Positions 26,521 through 32,231 of a stretch of 64,000 bases of DNA are shown here, one piece after another; the stretch's first letter is position 1, and every line of letters begins with the position of its first letter. The translations under genes and the position numbers were made by a program. Source of the DNA: Palsa-360 sp963710315 (lineage in GTDB: Bacteria; Acidobacteriota; Terriglobia; Acidiferrales; UBA7541); the NCBI GenBank assembly GCA_963710315.1, contig CAVPZW010000008.1, forward strand, positions 372,001 to 436,000, written 5' to 3'. The notes below the pieces were generated by a model. That model saw nothing but the letters and a program-made list of their open reading frames with translations. It searched no databases and was not told the origin of the DNA.

Positions 26521-27453
26521 ATGGCTTCACCTTTTCACATTATCTCCAATTCGAATCTGGCACCCGCGCCCGGTGGATCGCTCGACCCAGCAGCGCACCC
26601 CAGGCCGGACTGGCTGCGCGTTAAGTTCTTTAGCGGGCCCAATTTCCAGGACTTAAAGCGCCTGATGCGCGCGATGGACCTCAACACCGTGTGCGAGAGT
26701 GCGCGCTGTCCGAACATGGGCGAGTGCTGGGAACATGGCACGGCGACGTTCATGATTCTGGGAAACATCTGTACGCGGGCTTGCGGTTTTTGCGCCGTGC
26801 CTTCGGGCAAGCCGGCCGCTCCGCCAGACGAGCAGGAACCGGAGAGGGTGGCCGAAGCAGCCGCGCGGATGGCCTTGCGTTACGCCGTGGTGACTTCCGT
26901 CAACCGCGACGATCAGCCTGATGGGGGAGCGTCCATCTTCGCGCGCACCATTTCCGAAATTCGACGGCGTCTTCCGGCGTGCAAAGTGGAAGTATTGATC
27001 CCCGATTTTCGCGGGGACTGGAACGCTTTGGAAACCGTAATCGCCGCGCGGCCCGATGTTTTGAACCACAATACGGAAACCGTGCCGCGGCTCTATCATC
27101 AAGTGCGCAAGGGCGCAGTCTACGGCCGCTCGCTCGAACTGCTGCGCCGCGCGAAATCCCTTGCGCCCACAATGCCCACAAAAACAGGGCTCATGCTTGG
27201 CCTGGGAGAAGAGCGCGAGGAAGTTCTGGCCGCCATGCAGGATCTGGCCGCGCAAGGCACGAATATTCTTACGCTGGGCCAATACATGCAGCCGACACGC
27301 GAACATTTGTCCGTTGTGCGCTATGTTCACCCGGACGAATTCTCCGAGTACAAGAAACTGGGCGAAGAGATGGGCTTTGCGCACGTTGAGTCCGGCCCTC
27401 TGGTGCGTTCCTCATATCACGCCTTCGAGCAGGAAGCCGCCTCGCACATCTAG
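26521..27453 (+). CDS. lipA: lipoyl synthase
   Basis: A 310-aa radical SAM enzyme inserting two sulfurs into octanoyl-E2 to make lipoate. It has both iron-sulfur clusters: CESARCPNMGECW (auxiliary cluster) and CTRACGFCAV (radical SAM CX3CX2C). The RSSYHA motif at the C-terminus supplies the serine ligand of the auxiliary cluster. It works after lipB (3370) on the PDH E2 (6482); the genes are about 22 kb apart. REPIN 5 follows its stop. Confidence 0.95.
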   Translation: MASPFHIISNSNLAPAPGGSLDPAAHPRPDWLRVKFFSGPNFQDLKRLMRAMDLNTVCESARCPNMGECWEHGTATFMILGNICTRACGFCAVPSGKPAAPPDEQEPERVAEAAARMALRYAVVTSVNRDDQPDGGASIFARTISEIRRRLPACKVEVLIPDFRGDWNALETVIAARPDVLNHNTETVPRLYHQVRKGAVYGRSLELLRRAKSLAPTMPTKTGLMLGLGEEREEVLAAMQDLAAQGTNILTLGQYMQPTREHLSVVRYVHPDEFSEYKKLGEEMGFAHVESGPLVRSSYHAFEQEAASHI

Positions 27454-27495
27454 CAGCTTTTGCAACCGCAAATAATTTTTGAGAGTGAGGTTTTC

Positions 27496-27567
27496 GTGGC
27501 ATAGGCTTCAGCCTGTGGGTTTTAGTCCTTGCAAGGACCAACCCCCACAGGCTGAAGCCTATGCCAC
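27496..27567. repeat. REPIN 5 (72 bp, GTGG heads)
   Basis: 72 bp from GTGG to CCAC with arms CATAGGCTTCAGCCTGTG and a spacer containing TTAGTCCTTGCAAGGAC. The inverted symmetry extends 5 bases outside the heads (TTTTC/GAAAA). It lies between lipA and the PQQ dehydrogenase gene. Confidence 0.88.
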
Positions 27568-27644
27568 GAAAACCATCGTTTCACGATGGCGCGCAAAATA
27601 TCGTAAGATCCCCCTGACCTTACATTCCATAGAGGAAAGAATTG

Positions 27645-29543
27645 ATGAGACGCGCGTTGATTTTCGCAGGCTTGTGTTTTTCAATTGCCATACTTGCCGC
27701 CGCCGCATTTCTTTGCGCGATTCCCGCGAGTGCGGCGCAGAGTTCCGCGCCGGCGTCTCCGGCTGCGTCATCGTCCGCTTCGGGGGCGGATGTTTACCAA
27801 AAGCGTTGCGCGGGTTGCCACGACCAGGCGGGTTCCCGCGCGCCTTCCAAAGACGCCTTGCAGAAACTTTCCGCCACGCGAATTCTTCGCACGCTTGATT
27901 TCGGATTGATGATGGCGGTGGCCTATCCCATCAATCGAGCGGAGCGCGAAGCTGTCGCGAATTTTCTGGGAACGAAGGCGGAAGAAGCAGTGCAGCCCGC
28001 CAGCGCATTCTGCTCCGCGAATGTTTTCATCCTGTCTGGCCCGTCCAATGACAGCTGGGCCGGGTGGAGTCCCACTGACAGCAATGCTCGTTACCAGAGC
28101 GGGGAGCAAGCGGGGCTCGCGCCGGGGCAGGTTCGGCGACTGAAGCTGAAATGGGCGCTTGGTTTTCCGGGCGACGTCACTGCCTTTGCTGCGCCCACTA
28201 TTGTGAGCGGTACGCTCTTCGTGGGCAGCGCCAGCGGCGCGGTCGAGGCCGTCGATGCTAAAACCGGATGCACGCATTGGGTGTATCAAGCCAATGGGCC
28301 TGTGCGCGCGGCCATTCTTCCCGTTTCCAGCGGCTCCGCAACTTCGCTCATTTTTACCGACCTGATCGGCTGGGGCTACGCGCTGGATGCCAAGTCCGGC
28401 AAGCTGCTTTGGAAGAAGCGCATCGACGATCATGATGCCGCGCGGCTGACGGGTTCCTCCGTGGCGCTAAATGGAATCGTATATATTCCGGCCGCGTCGT
28501 GGGAGGAAACGCGTTCGCTCGATCCGCAATACGTGTGCTGCACATTTCGCGGAAGCGTTACGGCGCTGCATGTCGCCGATGGTTCGGTCGTTTGGAAAAC
28601 GTACATGGTGGACCCGCCGCAGAGGACCGGCACGAACAGCGTGGGATCGGCGCAGTGGGGACCTTCCGGCGCTCCGATCTGGTCGGCTCCAACGATCGAT
28701 GCAAAGAGAGGATTGCTGTACGTCGCGACGGGCGACAACTATTCCGTTCCGGCAACCGCGACGAGCGATGCCGTGATGGCGCTCGAATTGAAGACAGGCC
28801 GCGTCGTGTGGTCCACGCAAGTGCTTGCGAACGACGCCTACAATTCCTCCTGCCGCAATAAAGGCGTGAATTGTCCGCCGCCCAACGGGCCTGATTTCGA
28901 TTTTGGTTCATCGCCCATTCTGGTGCGCGCGCCCAACGGCAAGGAAATTCTTGTGGCTGGACAGAAGTCCGGCATGGTCTACGCGTTTGATCCGGACGCG
29001 AAGGGAAAAATTCTGTGGCAGACGCGCGTCGGAAAAGGCGGCATCAACGGTGGCGTGCAGTGGGGCATGGCCAGCGATGGGCAAAAAGTGTACGCCGCCG
29101 TTTCGGATGTCTCCGGCGTGATGAACACCGCAGGGCCCGTTGGCGGCGCGACGTTCGATCCGGTGAAAGGCGGCGGGCTGACTGCGCTGCGTCTGGAAGA
29201 CGGCTCAAAGGCCTGGTTCGCTCCGAGCCATCCGTGCGATCCGCCGCGGCCTGGCTGCAGTCCCGGGCAGTCCGCCGCGCTGACATTGATTCCTGGAGTT
29301 GTATTTTCACCGTCGCTGGACGGACATGTGCGCGCGTTCAGCACCGAGGATGGCGAGATGCTTTGGGATTTCGATACCACCGCGCAGACCTACTCCACCG
29401 TGAATGGAGTGCCCGCAAAGGGCGGCTCGATCGATGGCGCGGGCCCGGTCGTAGCCGGCGGCATGCTGTTCCTGAATTCAGGATATCCGCGCAACGGCGG
29501 CATGCCCGGGAATGTGCTGTTGGCATTTGCGCCGGAGGATTGA
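27645..29543 (+). CDS. secreted cytochrome c-PQQ dehydrogenase fusion (polyvinyl alcohol dehydrogenase-like), copy 1
   Basis: A 632-aa exported protein. A signal peptide (residues 1-31) is followed by a short cytochrome c domain with one heme site (RCAGCHDQAGS, about residue 60) and then an eight-bladed PQQ beta-propeller. Propeller signs include repeated GxLY/W blades (LFVGSASGAVEAVDAKTG, LLYVATGDNYSVPATATSDA) and adjacent cysteines (VCCTFRGSV), like the vicinal disulfide of PQQ alcohol dehydrogenases. It likely oxidises an alcohol or sugar in the periplasm, passing electrons to heme; the substrate is unknown. ATG 27645 is chosen because AGAGGAAAG sits 5 nt before it. A paralogue lies at 37669. 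Confidence 0.85.
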   Translation: MRRALIFAGLCFSIAILAAAAFLCAIPASAAQSSAPASPAASSSASGADVYQKRCAGCHDQAGSRAPSKDALQKLSATRILRTLDFGLMMAVAYPINRAEREAVANFLGTKAEEAVQPASAFCSANVFILSGPSNDSWAGWSPTDSNARYQSGEQAGLAPGQVRRLKLKWALGFPGDVTAFAAPTIVSGTLFVGSASGAVEAVDAKTGCTHWVYQANGPVRAAILPVSSGSATSLIFTDLIGWGYALDAKSGKLLWKKRIDDHDAARLTGSSVALNGIVYIPAASWEETRSLDPQYVCCTFRGSVTALHVADGSVVWKTYMVDPPQRTGTNSVGSAQWGPSGAPIWSAPTIDAKRGLLYVATGDNYSVPATATSDAVMALELKTGRVVWSTQVLANDAYNSSCRNKGVNCPPPNGPDFDFGSSPILVRAPNGKEILVAGQKSGMVYAFDPDAKGKILWQTRVGKGGINGGVQWGMASDGQKVYAAVSDVSGVMNTAGPVGGATFDPVKGGGLTALRLEDGSKAWFAPSHPCDPPRPGCSPGQSAALTLIPGVVFSPSLDGHVRAFSTEDGEMLWDFDTTAQTYSTVNGVPAKGGSIDGAGPVVAGGMLFLNSGYPRNGGMPGNVLLAFAPED

Positions 29544-29562
29544 TCGCTGTGATTGGAATTGA

Positions 29563-29634
29563 GTAGTACAGGCTTCCGCTTGTGGGGTTTCGTCCTTGCA
29601 AGTCCCAAAATCCACAGGCTGAAGCCTGTGCTAC
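29563..29634. repeat. REPIN 6 (72 bp, GTAG heads, left arm decayed)
   Basis: 72 bp from GTAG to CTAC. The right arm is perfect (CACAGGCTGAAGCCTGTG); the left arm has substitutions (TACAGGCTTCCGCTTGTG). The spacer contains CGTCCTTGCAAGTCC, related to REPINs 3, 5 and 8. It starts 20 nt after the PQQ dehydrogenase stop. Confidence 0.8.
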
Positions 29635-29646
29635 TCACCCATAAAT

Positions 29647-29690
29647 CGTATTAATCCGTATTTACATATTTAAACAATACGTGTATAAAT
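29647..29690 (+). promoter_or_regulatory. promoter and probable operator of the molybdate module
   Basis: TTTACA (29661-29666), 17-nt spacer, TATAAA (29684-29689) form a strong sigma-70 promoter. CGTATT occurs at 29647-29652 and 29657-29662 (10 bp apart) and as the inverse AATACG at 29676-29681, so repeated half-sites cover the -35 and spacer. This arrangement fits repression, most simply autoregulation by the HTH-TOBE protein just downstream. The predicted transcript starts near 29696, so translation begins at GTG 29710 rather than at the ATG inside the -10. Confidence 0.6.
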
Positions 29691-29709
29691 GGATCTTCTG
29701 GAGGTGTCC

Positions 29710-30120
29710 GTGCCCAACGATGAATTGCTGACTCCACGCGACGCCGCGCGCTCGCTGGGAATCAGCTATCCCACGCTCAAGCAGTGGATCTACAAGAAGA
29801 AATTGCGCAGCATACGCACCGCCGGAGGGCACCACCGCATTCCCGCGTCGGAAATCGAGCGATTTCTGCCGCGCAGCGAGGAGAAGGACGTCCTGGCCGG
29901 GCGGCGCAATTTCCGGCGCATCAGCGGACGAAATCAATTGGTGGGCCGAATCCTGGAAGTGCGCTACAGCGGCCTGCTGGCGCAGGTAAAACTTTCCATT
30001 GGCGGCCAGCGCATCTCTTCCATCATCACGGCGGATGCGGCCCGCGAAATGCGCCTCGAAAAAGGCCAGACCGCCGCGGCGCTTATCAAATCCACGGAAG
30101 TTATGATCGTGCGCGTGTGA
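29710..30120 (+). CDS. HTH-TOBE molybdate-responsive regulator
   Basis: A 136-aa protein with an excisionase/MerR-type winged helix (LLTPRDAARSLGISYPTLKQ, then KKLRSIRTAGGHHRIP) followed by one TOBE/Mop domain (GRNQLVGRILEVRYSGLLAQ to TEVMIVRV) that binds molybdate or tungstate oxyanions. It should sense oxyanion and control the modBC genes that follow. GTG 29710 is preferred over ATG 29689 because GGAGG lies at 29700-29704 and the ATG overlaps the -10 box. It is separated by 16 nt from a small secreted ORF and then modB. Family members with this domain pair are known; the regulatory role here is inference from context and the operator-like half-sites. Confidence 0.85.
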   Translation: MPNDELLTPRDAARSLGISYPTLKQWIYKKKLRSIRTAGGHHRIPASEIERFLPRSEEKDVLAGRRNFRRISGRNQLVGRILEVRYSGLLAQVKLSIGGQRISSIITADAAREMRLEKGQTAAALIKSTEVMIVRV

Positions 30121-30136
30121 GCGCGGAGATGCCCAG

Positions 30137-30289
30137 GTGAAACGCACCCACGCAACTTTCGCACTTGCCGCGCTTGCCGGATTCGCGCTGCTCGCGCCAT
30201 TTCGCGCCGCTCGCGCAGGGAATGCCGTGCCGCTTGATCGATACGGATTTTCGCTGCCGCCCCAAATGCCCTCCGGAGGAAAACCTTGA
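30137..30289 (+). CDS. 50-aa secreted peptide in the modA position (novel or modA remnant)
   Basis: A short ORF with a GTG start, GGAG 8 nt upstream, and stop TGA overlapping the TTG start of modB. Residues 1-27 look like a signal peptide (basic KRTH, then AALAGFALLAPF, cleavage near ARA-GN). The mature part would be only about 23 residues, rich in Pro and Gly (e.g. YGFSLPPQMPSGGKP). modA, which encodes the periplasmic molybdate-binding protein, normally stands here and also begins with a signal peptide. It may be the truncated start of a lost modA or a real small periplasmic peptide. Confidence 0.5.
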   Translation: MKRTHATFALAALAGFALLAPFRAARAGNAVPLDRYGFSLPPQMPSGGKP

Positions 30290-30960
30290 ACTGGGAAGCG
30301 ATTGCGCTTTCCTTGAAGCTGGCGGTTTGCGTCGCGGCAATTCTTTTTGTCGCGGGAATGCCCATCGCCTATTGGGTGACTTACTCGCGGTGGCGCTGGA
30401 AATTCATGATTGAAGCGATTGTGGCGCTGCCGATCGTCTTGCCGCCTACTGTTCTCGGTTACTACATTCTTGTGGGGCTTGGTCCGCGCCATTTTGCCGG
30501 CAGGGTTTGGCAGTCGTGGTTCGGGCACACGCTTCCGTTCACGTTTGGCGGGCTGCTGGTGGCGTCCGTGCTGTATAGCCTGCCGTTCGCAGTGCAGCCG
30601 TTCTCGGCGGGCTTTGAAACAGTTGACCGCCGGTTGATTGAAGCTTCCTGGACGCTTGGGGCGTCGCGCCTTGCGACATTTTTCCGCGTGATCCTGCCGC
30701 TTTCCGCGGCCGGAGCCGTCACTGGAATCGTGTTGAGCTTCGCGCACACCATCGGCGAATTTGGCGTGGTGCTGATGGTGGGCGGAAACATTCCCGGAGT
30801 GACGCGCACCGTTTCCATCGATATTTACGATCAGGTGCAGGCAGCCAATTACGATGCGGCGAATCGCACGGCGATGGTGCTGCTGCTGTTTTCTTTCTTT
30901 GTGCTGGCGGTGATTTACGGGACGAATCGCCGGGCCTTCGGGCTGTGGCGGCGGTCGTAA
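30286..30960 (+). CDS. modB: molybdate ABC transporter permease
   Basis: A 224-aa inner-membrane permease with five to six transmembrane helices. It carries the ABC permease EAA loop (IEASWTLGASRLATFFRVIL) and the ModB-like segments IVLPPTVLGYYILV and AHTIGEFGVVLMVGGNIPG. The start TTG (30286) overlaps the TGA of the 50-aa ORF and is preceded by CCGGAGGAAAA, so translation is coupled. It pairs with ModC (31043). Its stop TAA at 30958-30960 directly abuts REPIN 7. Confidence 0.92.
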   Translation: MNWEAIALSLKLAVCVAAILFVAGMPIAYWVTYSRWRWKFMIEAIVALPIVLPPTVLGYYILVGLGPRHFAGRVWQSWFGHTLPFTFGGLLVASVLYSLPFAVQPFSAGFETVDRRLIEASWTLGASRLATFFRVILPLSAAGAVTGIVLSFAHTIGEFGVVLMVGGNIPGVTRTVSIDIYDQVQAANYDAANRTAMVLLLFSFFVLAVIYGTNRRAFGLWRRS

Positions 30961-31034
30961 GTAGCACAGGCTTCAGCCTGTGGTTTTTGAATTTTGCTCA
31001 GCGATGAAACCGCACAGGCTGAAGCCTATGCCAC
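30961..31034. repeat. REPIN 7 (mixed heads GTAG/CCAC) between modB and modC
   Basis: 74 bp. The left arm is GTAG plus CACAGGCTTCAGCCTGTG; the right arm is of the other type and ends in CCAC. It begins on the base after the modB stop. The right arm contains an ATG (31028) in frame with modC. The spacer is unrelated to the 72-bp copies. Confidence 0.88.
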
Positions 31035-31042
31035 AAAAAACC

Positions 31043-32125
31043 ATGTCACTGCAAGTCGCGATCGAAAAAAATATTGCCGGGTTCCGGCTGGCCGTCGAAT
31101 TTACGGCCGACGGCGCGCCGCTCGGCTTGCTTGGGCCTTCGGGTTCGGGCAAGTCCATGACGCTGCGCGCCATCGCCGGCCTGGAGACGCCGGATCGCGG
31201 GCGCATCGTGCTTCACGGGCGCGTGCTCTTCGATTCCGAGCAGGGCATCGATGTCCCCGCGCGCGAACGGCGCATTGGTTTGCTTTTTCAAAATTACGCG
31301 CTGTTTCCGCATTTGAGTGTGGCGGAAAATATCGCTTTCGGATTGCGGAGTTTGCCGGATACGGAAAGAAAACGCCGCGTCGCGGAGCATCTTGCCGCCG
31401 CGCATCTCGAGGGCTTTGCGCAACGTTTTCCGGCAACGCTTTCCGGCGGTGAACAACAGCGCGTGGCGCTGGCCCGCGCGCTGGCCATTGAGCCGGCGGC
31501 ACTGCTGCTGGACGAGCCATTCTCCGCGCTGGATACCTATTTGCGCGGCGCTCTGGAACGGCAGCTGCGCGATACGTTGGCAGGTTACCGCGGCTCGACC
31601 CTGTTCGTGAGCCACAATCTGGAAGAGGCTTATCGCGTTTGCGAAAATCTGGTTGTGCTGGCTGATGGAAAGGTGGCGGCGCAAGGACCTAAGGAAGAAA
31701 TCTTCCGGCATCCTCCGACCATCGAAGTTGCGCGCGTGACCGGTTGCAAGAATTATTCGCGTGCGCAGCGCCTAGGCGATGGACGCGTGGAAGCGGCCGA
31801 CTGGGGCTGCACACTTCGCGTGGCGCAGGATTTCGCAAAGACCGTCGAGCACGTTGCCATTCGCGCGCACCATGTCCGCGTGCACCCGCCAGGCAATTTC
31901 GCGCAGGAAAATTCCGAGAACATATTTCCTTGCTGGCTGGCCGCCATGACCGAAACGCCCTTCCGCGTCACACTCGATTTGCGCATCGGGAGCCCAGCCG
32001 CGAGTTCCACCGATTTTCATTTGCAGGCCGAAGTCTTCAAGCAGGAGTGGGAGTCGTTTAGGAACTTGCCGCAGCCGTGGGCGATGGAGCTTGCCGCGGA
32101 TCGTGTGTTTCTCTTGCCGGATTGA
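31043..32125 (+). CDS. modC: molybdate ABC transporter ATP-binding protein
   Basis: A 360-aa ATPase. Walker A is GLLGPSGSGKSMTLR, the signature is LSGGEQQRVALARALA, Walker B is ALLLDEPFSALD, and the switch His is in TLFVSHNLEEAYR. A C-terminal extension (from about residue 235) ends in a TOBE-like domain (about residues 280-355), consistent with ModC. ATG 31043 (MSLQVAIEKN) is the family-like start; ATG 31028 lies inside REPIN 7, and the frame stays open to 30980. It energises ModB; no periplasmic ModA is encoded nearby. Confidence 0.92.
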   Translation: MSLQVAIEKNIAGFRLAVEFTADGAPLGLLGPSGSGKSMTLRAIAGLETPDRGRIVLHGRVLFDSEQGIDVPARERRIGLLFQNYALFPHLSVAENIAFGLRSLPDTERKRRVAEHLAAAHLEGFAQRFPATLSGGEQQRVALARALAIEPAALLLDEPFSALDTYLRGALERQLRDTLAGYRGSTLFVSHNLEEAYRVCENLVVLADGKVAAQGPKEEIFRHPPTIEVARVTGCKNYSRAQRLGDGRVEAADWGCTLRVAQDFAKTVEHVAIRAHHVRVHPPGNFAQENSENIFPCWLAAMTETPFRVTLDLRIGSPAASSTDFHLQAEVFKQEWESFRNLPQPWAMELAADRVFLLPD

Positions 32126-32152
32126 ACGTTGCCTCTTCGGTGGAAGGTCTGT

Positions 32153-32224
32153 GTGGCATAGGCTTCAGCCTGTGGGGGTTAGTCCTAGCAAGAACTAAAA
32201 CCCACAGGCTGAAGCCTATGCCAC
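32153..32224. repeat. REPIN 8 (72 bp, GTGG heads)
   Basis: 72 bp from GTGG to CCAC with perfect CATAGGCTTCAGCCTGTG arms; the spacer has TTAGTCCTAGCAAGAACTAA. It lies between the convergent ends of modC (32125) and the IPT-repeat lipoprotein (stop at 32232), 7 nt from the latter. Confidence 0.88.
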
Positions 32225-32231
32225 TAAAAAT

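Noticed and set aside
4189..32224. The repeated palindromes considered as a CRISPR array or as ordinary intrinsic terminators.
   Set aside because: They are kilobases apart at gene junctions with no spacers or cas genes, and lack T-runs. The GTAG/GTGG heads and paired hairpins fit REPINs better.
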